Below, in pieces: positions 18,668-26,472 of a stretch of DNA of 64,000 nt (within the stretch, counting starts at the first letter, position 1; each line of letters starts with the position of its first letter). Below the pieces are notes generated by a model. It did no database searches, was not told the origin of the DNA, and saw only the letters and a program-made list of their open reading frames with translations. The stretch comes from Bacteroidia bacterium (GTDB lineage Bacteria > Bacteroidota > Bacteroidia > Flavobacteriales > Flavobacteriaceae), in assembly GCA_030431055.1 (NCBI GenBank), contig JAUIJA010000007.1:1-64000 (forward strand), read 5' to 3'. A program made the position numbers and the translations under genes.

Positions 18668-18668
18668 T

Positions 18669-19769
18669 TTATTCTAATCTCGTTTTGTATTTTTTTATAC
18701 TTAAACCAATGAAAACTGATGTCATAACTACTAAAATCATCGTTTCTTTAGCAATATATTGTAAGCCAACTCCTTTTAACATAATCGATTTCACTATAAT
18801 AATAAACCATTTTGCAGGAATAATATTACTCATAACTTGCATGGGTAAAGGCATTGAGGCAATAGGAAATATAAAGCCAGAAAGAATGATAACAGGAAGC
18901 ATTAAACCCATTAAAGAAATCATCATGGCAGTTTGTTGCGTTTTAGAGATAGTGGAAATAAAAATACCTAGTGAAAGTGCTGTTACAATAAATAAAATAC
19001 TTTCAAAAGCTAATAAAAGGAGACTACCATTTATAGGCATTCCAAAAATAAAATAGCCCATACTCACAATTACAACAGCATTTATTATTGATAAAAACAC
19101 ATAAGGAAAAACCTTTCCTACAATTACTTGGAATGGTTTTAAAGGCGAAACCAATAATACTTCCATAGTACCTAATTCTTTTTCTCTAGTTATGGAAATT
19201 GAAGTCATCATTGCTGAAACCAACATCAAAATTACCGTCATAACTCCAGGAACAAAATTGAAAACACTCTTTAATTCTGGGTTGTACAACATTCGGGTTT
19301 GAATATTTATCCCAATATTGTTAGCACTAGAATTTTGATTTTGATAATTTAATAAAATGGATTGTGTATAATTAGCGATTGTATTGGCAATATTAGGTTC
19401 AGTAGCATCTGTAATTACTTGTATTGTCGCTTTATTTTCGGTATGAAGTTTTTTTGAAAAATCTTTCTCAAAAAGTAACACGGCTTTTATTTTTCCTTTT
19501 TTAAATTCAGATGCGATTGCTTTCTCGTTTGTTATTTCAGTTTCAATATTAAAATATTCTGAAGCTTTTAATTTTTGAATAATTTTTTTAGATTCTGAAT
19601 CTTTCGCATAATCTAAAATGGCTACTTCTACATTATTTATTTCATTTGTAATGGCAAATCCAAATAATAAAATTTGTGCAATAGGCATTCCAAAGAGAAT
19701 AAAAAGTGAGCGTTTATCTCTAAAAATGTGAAAGAATTCTTTTTTTACAAAACCTCTAAATCGTTTCAT
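18669..19769 (-). CDS. ABC-2 type efflux permease, first of pair
   Basis: 366 aa with the same layout as its neighbour: N-terminal helix (SLFILFGMPIAQILLFGFAI), a periplasmic domain, the TREKELGTMEVLLVSPLKPFQVIVGK cytosolic segment, and five helices near the C terminus. It is a paralogue of the 17549-18667 product; the pair resembles YbhS/YbhR. It lies 10 bp after the preceding ATPase gene. Partner proteins are the HlyD-type adaptor and TolC-type channel of the same operon. Confidence 0.9.
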   Translation of the reverse strand: MKRFRGFVKKEFFHIFRDKRSLFILFGMPIAQILLFGFAITNEINNVEVAILDYAKDSESKKIIQKLKASEYFNIETEITNEKAIASEFKKGKIKAVLLFEKDFSKKLHTENKATIQVITDATEPNIANTIANYTQSILLNYQNQNSSANNIGINIQTRMLYNPELKSVFNFVPGVMTVILMLVSAMMTSISITREKELGTMEVLLVSPLKPFQVIVGKVFPYVFLSIINAVVIVSMGYFIFGMPINGSLLLLAFESILFIVTALSLGIFISTISKTQQTAMMISLMGLMLPVIILSGFIFPIASMPLPMQVMSNIIPAKWFIIIVKSIMLKGVGLQYIAKETMILVVMTSVFIGLSIKKYKTRLE

Positions 19770-19779
19770 TACTATTTAA

Positions 19780-20514
19780 TTATTCTATGTTACGAGCCAA
19801 CTTTAAAAACACTTCATTCATAGATTCAACACCAAATTGTTTTTTCAAATTCTTTGGCGAATCTAAAGCTTCAATAACACCTTCAACCATTATCGAAACG
19901 CGATTACAATATTCGGCTTCATCCATGTAATGTGTGGTGACAAAAATGGTTGTTCCTTTATGAGCTTCGGCATAAATTAATTCCCAAAATTGTCTCCTCG
20001 TAATTGGATCAACGCCTCCTGTTGGCTCGTCCAAAAAAACAATTTTAGGTTCGTGTAATAGTGCAACCGAAAACGCTAATTTCTGTTTCCAACCCAAAGG
20101 CAAATCGCCAACTTTAGTTTTTGTGATATTTCCCAATTGGAGATTATCAATTAAAGTTTCTGTTTTGGATTTAATTTGATTTTTTGATAAACCATAAATA
20201 CCACCAAAAAATGTAATGTTTTCTTGTACCGTTAAATCGTCATAAAGAGAAAATTTCTGACTCATATAACCAATACTTTTTTTAACCAATTCACTTTGTG
20301 ATTGAACATTATAACCTGCAACAATTGCGTTACCACTTGTAGGATTTGAAATACCAATAAGCATTTTCATAGCAGTAGTTTTTCCTGCACCGTTTGCACC
20401 TAAAAAGCCAAATATTTCACCTTTATTTACGTGAAAAGAAATACTTTTTACAGCTGTAAAATCGCCAAACTTTTTGGTTAGGCTTTCTACTTCTATGATT
20501 TTTTGTTGGTTCAT
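19780..20514 (-). CDS. ABC transporter ATP-binding protein
   Basis: 244 aa: one complete nucleotide-binding domain with Walker A GANGAGKTT, Q-loop (SQKFSLYDDL), the signature region LPLGWKQKLAFSVALLHEPK, Walker B IVFLDEPTGGVDP and the switch His (TTHYMDEA). The signature reads LPLGW in place of the usual LSGGQ, a known variation in YbhF/YhiH-type export ATPases. Its partner ATPase, 12 bp upstream, carries a normal signature. In E. coli these two domains are fused in one protein (YbhF); here they are separate genes. Confidence 0.92.
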   Translation of the reverse strand: MNQQKIIEVESLTKKFGDFTAVKSISFHVNKGEIFGFLGANGAGKTTAMKMLIGISNPTSGNAIVAGYNVQSQSELVKKSIGYMSQKFSLYDDLTVQENITFFGGIYGLSKNQIKSKTETLIDNLQLGNITKTKVGDLPLGWKQKLAFSVALLHEPKIVFLDEPTGGVDPITRRQFWELIYAEAHKGTTIFVTTHYMDEAEYCNRVSIMVEGVIEALDSPKNLKKQFGVESMNEVFLKLARNIE

Positions 20515-20526
20515 TGCCTGTTCGTT

Positions 20527-21423
20527 TTATAAATCCATAAAAACATCTTCAATAGTGGTTTTTGCTTTTTGAATTGTAATATTTTGATGTCCTTTTTCGG
20601 TTAAATAACTCATTAAGTTTTCAATTTGAAATAAATCACTTTTATCAATATAATGAACAAACTCACCAAAAGCATACACACTATAACTTGAAGGAAACGC
20701 TTTTAAATCTTCAATTGATTGATACATCGTATCTGATTTTACTTCGTAAATTGCTTTTTCATACGAATTTACAATGTTTTCAGGCGAATCTATTTTTAAT
20801 ATTTTTCCTTCTTGAATTAAAGCAATTCTATCGCACAAAGCTGCTTCATCCATATACGGAGTTGATACTAAAATTGTAATGCCTTTTTGTTTTAATCGCT
20901 TGAGCATTTCCCAAAATTCCTTTCTTGAAACAGGATCAACTCCAGTTGTAGGTTCGTCTAAAAACAAAACTTTAGGTTTATGAATCAAGGCACAGCATAA
21001 TGCCAATTTTTGTTTCATTCCGCCTGATAATGCTCCTGCTCTTCTATTTTTAAAAGGTTCAATTTGAACGTAAATATCTTCTATTAAATCATAATTTTCT
21101 TCGATTGTTGTACCAAAAATAGTTGCAAAAAATTCTAAATTTTCTGCTATTGTTAAATCTTGATATAAAGAGAATTTACCTGGCATGTAACCTACAGAAT
21201 TTCTAATTTCTTTCACATTTTTTAGAATGTCAAATTCAGCAACTTTTGCATTTCCTTCATTCGGAATAAGTAAAGTGGTAAGCAATCGGAAAAGAGTCGT
21301 TTTACCTGCTCCATCTGGACCAATTAATCCAAAGAGTTCGCCTTCATTTACTTCAAAACTAATGTTTTGTAGTGCCTGAACATTTTTATAACTTTTGGAT
21401 ATATTTTGAACCGAAATACTCAT
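20527..21423 (-). CDS. ABC transporter ATP-binding protein
   Basis: 298 aa. Walker A is GPDGAGKTT, the signature ALSGGMKQKLALCCALIH, Walker B VLFLDEPTTGVDP, and the end of the fold has STPYMDEAALCDR, with Pro-Tyr where the switch His-Tyr is usual. Residues ~225-298 are a C-terminal extension typical of drug-exporting ABC-2 ATPases. With the 19780-20514 product it forms an asymmetric pair, as in the two halves of YbhF. It begins three bases after the cupin-like gene. Confidence 0.92.
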   Translation of the reverse strand: MSISVQNISKSYKNVQALQNISFEVNEGELFGLIGPDGAGKTTLFRLLTTLLIPNEGNAKVAEFDILKNVKEIRNSVGYMPGKFSLYQDLTIAENLEFFATIFGTTIEENYDLIEDIYVQIEPFKNRRAGALSGGMKQKLALCCALIHKPKVLFLDEPTTGVDPVSRKEFWEMLKRLKQKGITILVSTPYMDEAALCDRIALIQEGKILKIDSPENIVNSYEKAIYEVKSDTMYQSIEDLKAFPSSYSVYAFGEFVHYIDKSDLFQIENLMSYLTEKGHQNITIQKAKTTIEDVFMDL

Positions 21424-21426
21424 AAA

Positions 21427-21795
21427 TTATTTTATCAATAAAAAATTACTTTTTTCATGTGCATCAACCCAATGCTTTACATTTACAGGAATATTGTAAT
21501 AATCGCCTGATTGTAATGGTATCGAAATTCCATTTTCATCATTATAAGTAGCATTTCCATTTACACATACTAACAAAGCGGGAACTTTTGTGATGTGTTC
21601 TTTTAACTGCTCATTTTTAGCAATTTGTAAAGCAATTACTTTAGCATCAGTTGGTTGAAATAAAAGATGTGTTTGCACAGCTTTTTGTTCTGTATGTAAG
21701 CTTTTTAAGTTCATGGTTGTTGATTTTGAATTTGTTTTTGTTGATTTACATCCAATTGCAATAGACAACATTGCGATAAATACTATTTTTTTCAT
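21427..21795 (-). CDS. Small cupin-like lipoprotein in the efflux operon
   Basis: 122 aa. A short lipoprotein signal (MLSIAIGC-KSTKTNSKS, Cys16) precedes a small beta-barrel with cupin features (IPLQSGDYYNIPVNVKHWVDAHEKSNFLLIK). The lone His of the KHW segment may be part of a metal site, but the usual full set of metal ligands is not obvious. A periplasmic cupin inside an ABC/TolC efflux operon is unusual. It could bind the exported compound or a metal, but this is inference. It is three bases from the ATPase gene and ten from the adaptor gene, so it is certainly in the operon. Confidence 0.75.
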   Translation of the reverse strand: MKKIVFIAMLSIAIGCKSTKTNSKSTTMNLKSLHTEQKAVQTHLLFQPTDAKVIALQIAKNEQLKEHITKVPALLVCVNGNATYNDENGISIPLQSGDYYNIPVNVKHWVDAHEKSNFLLIK

Positions 21796-21805
21796 CTTAA
21801 TCTAT

Positions 21806-22687
21806 TTAGTTATTAAGCCAAACTTCCGCTGGCATTCCTATTTTTAAATTTCCGTCGTTTTTTACTTTTACTTTTACAGCGTAAACCAAATTAGTTCTTT
21901 CTTCTTTAGTTTGAATTACTTTTGGTGTAAACTCCGCTTGCGAACTTATCCAAGAGATTGTTCCGTTGTAGGATTTTGTGCTATCATTAGAATCAATGAC
22001 AACTTTTACGTGCTGTCCAATTTTTATTTGCGGCAACTGTGTTTCTGAAAAATACACACGAAGCTCCATTTCATTAAGATTAGCAATTTTATAAAGTGGT
22101 TTTCCAAAAGCAGTAATCTCTGAAGTTTCGGCATATTTTGTTAAAACCGTTCCATCAATAGGATTAATAACTTGCGATTTTTTTATTTGGTCTTCCAATT
22201 TTGCAATTTGAACTTCAATTGATTTTACTTCATTTAAAATAGGTGCATTTTGAGTTTGAACACTATTAATTTGCTTGATTATTACATTAACTTTTCCTTC
22301 AATTTCATCAACTTGTCTTTTTGTTGCGGCATTTTCGTTGAACATGTTTAGAATTCTATTTTGTTCAATTTTAGCTGTTTTTAATTGTTCGTTTAAAACA
22401 GAGATTTGCGATAAAACAGAAGCTGATTTAGATTGAACAGTTGCTATTGAAGCTTTAAGTTGTTCTTTATTAAAATGCAATTGAAGCGTATCGATTAAGG
22501 CAACAATTTCTCCTTTTTTGATTTCATTACCTTCTTCAATATTCAAAAACTCAATTTTACCGTTTGTTTCAGAGGAAACAGTAACTTCTGTAGTTTCAAA
22601 ATTTCCGTAAGCATCGGCATTTTCGCTGTTTTTATTACAACTTGACAATACTATTGAAACAAGAATTATTTTTATGAATGTTTTCAT
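21806..22687 (-). CDS. HlyD-family periplasmic adaptor (membrane fusion protein)
   Basis: 293 aa. The lipoprotein signal (SIVLSSC-NKN, Cys17) anchors it to the inner membrane. The order is a half-lipoyl strand (ETNGKIEFLNIEEGNEIKKGEIVALIDT), a long coiled-coil hairpin (residues ~70-165), the second lipoyl half (VINPIDGTVLTKYAETSE) and a beta-barrel domain (RVYFSETQLPQIKIGQHVKVVID). It bridges the ABC permeases to the TolC-like channel. It resembles the YbhG/YhiI branch that works with ABC-2 pumps. Confidence 0.92.
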   Translation of the reverse strand: MKTFIKIILVSIVLSSCNKNSENADAYGNFETTEVTVSSETNGKIEFLNIEEGNEIKKGEIVALIDTLQLHFNKEQLKASIATVQSKSASVLSQISVLNEQLKTAKIEQNRILNMFNENAATKRQVDEIEGKVNVIIKQINSVQTQNAPILNEVKSIEVQIAKLEDQIKKSQVINPIDGTVLTKYAETSEITAFGKPLYKIANLNEMELRVYFSETQLPQIKIGQHVKVVIDSNDSTKSYNGTISWISSQAEFTPKVIQTKEERTNLVYAVKVKVKNDGNLKIGMPAEVWLNN

Positions 22688-22698
22688 TTTATGTCGAT

Positions 22699-23952
22699 TT
22701 AATTTCCTTTTATGATTTGATAATTTGCTTTTGCCAATTCTAATTGAACTTTATGTGTTTGCTCGTTAATTTTAGTTTCAAAAAGTTGAGTAACTTCATT
22801 CAAATAATCTGAAGAAGTAATAACGCCATTTTTCATTTGTGCTTCAGCTGAACGAACAATTTTTTCTCGTAATTGAATTATTTCAGCATCACTGATTATT
22901 TGTTGCTCAATACGCTCCATTTCAAAATTAATTTCTTGTAATTGGCTGTTGAGATTTACTTCAAAAGTTTCTTTTTCAGTTTCAATAAGTTGTTTTGAAA
23001 TCTCTAATGCCTCTTTTTCTTTTTTGGTTTTATTCCAATCGAATAATGTCCAGTTCAATCGAATTCCAGCCATATAAAAAGTTTCAAATGAATTATTCAA
23101 CATATTTAAAGCAGGATTTCCATAACCGCCTTGTGCAAAAGCATTTACTTTTGGATAATTACTTTTAGAAATAAGGCTTTTATTCGCATCTATTTGTTGA
23201 TTTTGCAATTCAAATAATTTGTATTCTGGACGACTACCTTCTTGACTTATAATTGATTTTTCTACTACTAATACAGTATCTTCATTAAAGTTTGAATCAG
23301 TTAATTTATTTAGATAATTGAAGAGTTTTAATTTTTCGTATCGAATATCGTTAGATTGCTGATTAATTTTAATAATCTCAGCTTTAATTACTTGTTCAGA
23401 AGAAGGCAAAACGGCACCAAACTTAACAGCCGCTTGAATTTCTTTAATTTTCTCGAGAAGTAATACTTTTTTTGCCGTTACTAATTCTTGTTTTTTCTGT
23501 AACAATAAGATTCCAAAATAATACTGATTTACAATACTTTTCAATTGATATAATGTAACTTTTACCTGTTGCTGTTGTGTTTTGGTTTGTACTGTTTTTA
23601 AATTAGTTTGCGCTTCAATAATATTTCCGTTATAAATAAGTTGGTTCACATCTAAAGTTGCACGATATTGATCTTTGTTTAGCGGTTCAATTGTAGCATT
23701 TGGCAATGAAAAAGGAACTTGAGTAACTTCCGATTGATAAGTTGCTTGAGCGTTTAATGAAACTTTTGGTAATTTATCTTTATTAAAAGCTTCTGTTTGA
23801 ACTTCAAGCTGATTTGCTAAAATTGAATTTTGTTTCGCTAATGGATAATTAGTTTCCACCAATTGATAACATTTTTCTAATGTCAACTGCTCTTGAGCAG
23901 TAACTATTTGGAAAAGAAAAAAACTTATTATTACTATTTTATACTTCATCAT
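22699..23952 (-). CDS. TolC-family outer-membrane efflux channel
   Basis: 417 aa with a signal peptide (MMKYKIVIISFFLFQIVTAQ) and the duplicated outer-membrane efflux protein fold, LEKCYQLVETNYPLAKQN in the first half and the DANKSLISKSNYPKVNAFAQGGYGNP region in the second, with long alpha-helical stretches. It forms the trimeric exit duct of the pump encoded downstream. Its start overlaps the end of the TetR gene by 14 bp, so repressor and pump are transcribed together from the promoter at ~24574. Confidence 0.92.
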   Translation of the reverse strand: MMKYKIVIISFFLFQIVTAQEQLTLEKCYQLVETNYPLAKQNSILANQLEVQTEAFNKDKLPKVSLNAQATYQSEVTQVPFSLPNATIEPLNKDQYRATLDVNQLIYNGNIIEAQTNLKTVQTKTQQQQVKVTLYQLKSIVNQYYFGILLLQKKQELVTAKKVLLLEKIKEIQAAVKFGAVLPSSEQVIKAEIIKINQQSNDIRYEKLKLFNYLNKLTDSNFNEDTVLVVEKSIISQEGSRPEYKLFELQNQQIDANKSLISKSNYPKVNAFAQGGYGNPALNMLNNSFETFYMAGIRLNWTLFDWNKTKKEKEALEISKQLIETEKETFEVNLNSQLQEINFEMERIEQQIISDAEIIQLREKIVRSAEAQMKNGVITSSDYLNEVTQLFETKINEQTHKVQLELAKANYQIIKGN

Positions 23953-24541
23953 TTTTAATTGCCATTATAATATGATTGCTTATATGCTTTTTACGTTCAA
24001 TCATTAAAGATTTAAACTCTTCTTCTGTTAACTGTAACATGCCTTTTACTAAACCTTGTGCTGCAAATGAGAAAATTGTCATGGAGAAAATATCTAATAA
24101 CAATTGTTTAGGATTGATTGGTTTTATTATTCCTAGTTCAATCTCTTTTTCAATTTGAGCGATAAGCTTTATGGGATTTGGTCGGTTTTCGACATTTAAA
24201 AACTTAGACACAAATTCACTATTATTATTCATTTCCTGAACAATGAATTGTGGTAAAAATGGATATTCAAGTACAAAATTGATGTAGCTTTGAGTAAACT
24301 TCTCAATCTTAACAAAAACAGAATCTTCAGAATTAAAAATTAAATTAATTTGAGGAGCTAATTTTCCAAATGCATTTAAGAACACAGCTTCAAATAGTTT
24401 TTCTTTACTTCGAAAGAAATAATGAAGCATGGCTTTGTTTATTTCTGCCTCATCAGCTATTTCTTGCATTCTGGCTCCACTAAACCCTTTTCTTTGAAAA
24501 ACTTTGAAAGCGGCTTCGAATATTTTTTCTTCAGTTGACAT
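23939..24541 (-). CDS. TetR-family transcriptional repressor
   Basis: 200 aa. Residues ~1-60 are the TetR helix-turn-helix domain (EKIFEAAFKVFQRKGFSGARMQEIADEAEINKAMLHYFFRSKEKLFEAVF). The rest is an all-helical ligand-binding domain. First gene of the eight-gene efflux operon, directly preceded by a promoter and a perfect palindrome that should be its operator, so it probably represses its own operon until a pump substrate binds. Overlap with the TolC gene supports co-translation. Confidence 0.93.
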   Translation of the reverse strand: MSTEEKIFEAAFKVFQRKGFSGARMQEIADEAEINKAMLHYFFRSKEKLFEAVFLNAFGKLAPQINLIFNSEDSVFVKIEKFTQSYINFVLEYPFLPQFIVQEMNNNSEFVSKFLNVENRPNPIKLIAQIEKEIELGIIKPINPKQLLLDIFSMTIFSFAAQGLVKGMLQLTEEEFKSLMIERKKHISNHIIMAIKNDEV

Positions 24542-24557
24542 AAATTAACTTTTTAGA

Positions 24558-24573
24558 TTAACCAAATGGTTAA
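24558..24573. promoter_or_regulatory. TetR-type operator palindrome
   Basis: TTAACCAAATGGTTAA: two 6-bp arms (TTAACC/GGTTAA) around AAAT. It lies 17 bp before the tetR start codon and immediately downstream of the -7 element, the place where a bound repressor would block transcription. Confidence 0.7.
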
Positions 24574-24581
24574 CAAAGATA
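24574..24581 (-). promoter_or_regulatory. -7 element (TATCTTTG) of the efflux operon
   Basis: On the minus strand the octamer TATCTTTG fits TAnnTTTG and lies 33 bp before the tetR start, touching the operator palindrome. A -33 element is not clear in the AT-rich upstream sequence. Confidence 0.6.
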
Positions 24582-24719
24582 AAAACTTTATTTTTAAATA
24601 CATTATGTATTAATTAATTCTTTGAAAAAATACTTATAACATCTATATAAACTTCTTTTCCCTCATATTAATTCGACTAATTTATGAATGATAAAGGTGT
24701 GATTTATTATTAAATAATT

Positions 24720-24772
24720 TATATTATAATATAAAATTTGATTTATTTTAGTAATTTTACATATTATAATAT
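24720..24772. promoter_or_regulatory. Twin AT-only palindromes upstream of hipB-like gene
   Basis: TATATTATAATATA (24720-24733) is a perfect 14-bp palindrome. A second copy of its 12-bp core, ATATTATAATAT, lies at 24761-24772, with centres 40 bp apart. The second copy ends eight bases before the hipB ATG. Paired operators of this layout are expected for HipB autoregulation with DNA looping or cooperative binding; the assignment is inferred. Confidence 0.55.
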
Positions 24773-24779
24773 AAATTTT

Positions 24780-25046
24780 ATGTTAGATTTTATAACTATT
24801 AAAGAAGTAAAAGCTAATTTAGGCGTTTGGTGTAAACAATTAAGAAAATCTCAAAAACTTACACAAAAACAATTAGCTGATGAATTAGCACTTTCTCCAT
24901 TAACTATTTCTAAACTTGAAAATGGTGAAAACCCTACAATTGAAACACTTTTAAAAGTATTGCAATATTTTAATGAAATGCAAGCCTTTAATCAATACGT
25001 TGTTCGAGAAATAGAGAAAATAGATAACAATAAATCGTTATACTAA
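24780..25046 (+). CDS. HipB-like XRE-family antitoxin / repressor
   Basis: About 88 aa from the ATG at 24780. An upstream in-frame ATG lies within the operator region and is rejected. A helix-turn-helix of the Cro/C1 type is clear (CKQLRKSQKLTQKQLADELALSPLTISKLENGENPTIETLLKVL). It sits two bases before a HipA kinase gene, the standard order of hipBA toxin-antitoxin pairs, where the HTH protein represses the operon and neutralises the kinase. The gene symbol is left blank because sub-families differ. Confidence 0.85.
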   Translation: MLDFITIKEVKANLGVWCKQLRKSQKLTQKQLADELALSPLTISKLENGENPTIETLLKVLQYFNEMQAFNQYVVREIEKIDNNKSLY

Positions 25047-25048
25047 TC

Positions 25049-26320
25049 ATGGCAAAAAATCAAATAATTTCAGTTTATTTTAATGGTTATGAAATAGGAA
25101 AAGTGGGCTATGATGAAAATCAGCGTAAATCATCTTTTCAATATAATCCAGAATTTTTAAAAGAGAATAAGTATAAAAACTTATTTCCATATATTCTTAG
25201 AAGGGTTGAAAATGTTCAAGTTTTTTCTGAATTTGAGGGAGAAACTTACAGAAGATTACCACCTATGATTGCCGATTCTTTACCTGATATGTTTGGTAAT
25301 ATTGTTTTTAAAGAATGGCTAGAAGCTAATCATCAAGAGTTTAGTGCTATCACACCTTTAGAACAATTATCTTATGTTGGGAACAGAGGAATGGGAGCAT
25401 TAGAGTTTGTTCCAAATAAAAAGTTACCATTAAATACAACAATTAATGTTGAACAAATCACAGAAGTTGTAAAAAAAGTAATTGATTTAAAAACTTCAAT
25501 TTCTGAAAAAGGTTTGAGCGATAAAGCTTTATTAACCATTTTTAAAATTGGTACATCTGCTGGTGGAGCTAGACCTAAAATAGTAGTTTCAGAACACAAA
25601 GAAACAGGTAAATTAATTCCAGGTGATTTAGAATATTCCGATGACTTTAACCATTATTTAGTAAAGTTATCTGTTGATGAAAATCAGGGGTATTCTAAAG
25701 AAAAAATAGAATTTATTTATTATCAATTAGCTATTGATGTAGGAATTGAAATGATGCCATCTAAATTAATTGATAATAAGCACTTTGCTACTTTACGGTA
25801 TGATAGAATAGAAGGTGTGAAGCAGCACATTTTAACAGCTTCAGGAATGACAGGTTGGGATTTTAAAAAACCTGAAAATTCTAGCTATGAAAACCTCTTT
25901 AAATTAGCAGTAGATTTAAAATTGCCTCACAAAGATATTCAGCAGCTTTTCAAGCGAATGGTATTTAATTTGGTTTTTGCAAACATAGACGATCATTTAA
26001 AGAATTTCTCTTTTATTTATGATGATAATCAAGATAAATGGAATTTAGCTCCTGCATACGATTTAACCTACCCATTAGATGCATTGCTTAACTTTACTAA
26101 AGTTTCCAGAGCTTTATCTATAAATAGTAAACGTACTGGTATTACTAGAAATGATATATTAGGTATTGCAGATAGTTTTACCATTAAAAATGCTAATGGC
26201 ATTATTGATGAAGTTGTTGCGAAAACCCAATCTTTTGAAGAATTAGCAATCAAAAATGCAATTCCATCTAAGGTAATTGAGAAAATTAAATCTGAATTTC
26301 GATTTTTTAGGACTCAATGA
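25049..26320 (+). CDS. hipA: HipA-family serine/threonine kinase toxin
   Basis: 423 aa, normal length for HipA. An N-terminal couple domain (residues ~5-105, YFNGYEIGKVGYDE...) precedes the kinase core. Motifs: the P-loop-like SAGGARPK (~172-177), NIDDHLKNFSF (~312-322) with the catalytic Asp and metal-binding Asn, and LAPAYDLTYP with the DFG-equivalent Asp. In E. coli HipA phosphorylates glutamyl-tRNA synthetase, stops translation and causes persistence; the target here is not known. Its position at the left edge of the R-M island suggests a plasmid- or island-stabilising or defence role. Confidence 0.9.
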   Translation: MAKNQIISVYFNGYEIGKVGYDENQRKSSFQYNPEFLKENKYKNLFPYILRRVENVQVFSEFEGETYRRLPPMIADSLPDMFGNIVFKEWLEANHQEFSAITPLEQLSYVGNRGMGALEFVPNKKLPLNTTINVEQITEVVKKVIDLKTSISEKGLSDKALLTIFKIGTSAGGARPKIVVSEHKETGKLIPGDLEYSDDFNHYLVKLSVDENQGYSKEKIEFIYYQLAIDVGIEMMPSKLIDNKHFATLRYDRIEGVKQHILTASGMTGWDFKKPENSSYENLFKLAVDLKLPHKDIQQLFKRMVFNLVFANIDDHLKNFSFIYDDNQDKWNLAPAYDLTYPLDALLNFTKVSRALSINSKRTGITRNDILGIADSFTIKNANGIIDEVVAKTQSFEELAIKNAIPSKVIEKIKSEFRFFRTQ

Positions 26321-26384
26321 GGAAAACCTCAAGAATCTTTTTTGTAAAAAAATTAAATTGCAATTGTTTCAAAATTTCTAAGTA

Positions 26385-26398
26385 TTTCTACGTAGAAA
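26385..26398. promoter_or_regulatory. Perfect 14-bp palindrome upstream of hsdM
   Basis: TTTCTACGTAGAAA is its own reverse complement, and a second TACGTA follows at 26401-26406. It lies 18-32 bp upstream of the hsdM -33 element. It could be an operator controlling the R-M operon. No controller gene is adjacent except the HipB-like protein. Confidence 0.4.
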
Positions 26399-26416
26399 AT
26401 TACGTATAAATTCGTA

Positions 26417-26447
26417 TTGTAAAGCCGACAAAAAATCGGTATGTTTG
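26417..26447 (+). promoter_or_regulatory. hsdM promoter (TTG - 20 bp - TATGTTTG)
   Basis: TTG at 26417-26419 and TATGTTTG at 26440-26447 fit the flavobacterial -33/-7 consensus with a 20-bp spacer. The hsdM ATG is 25 bp downstream. A small dyad (CCGA...TCGG, 26425-26439) lies in the spacer. Confidence 0.65.
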
Positions 26448-26472
26448 AAATAAAATATATCATTCAAGAATA

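Noticed and set aside
18685..19056. Plus-strand reading frame of 123 codons inside the ABC permease gene
   Set aside because: It lies wholly within a clearly conserved membrane-protein gene on the other strand, with no homology-like motif of its own.
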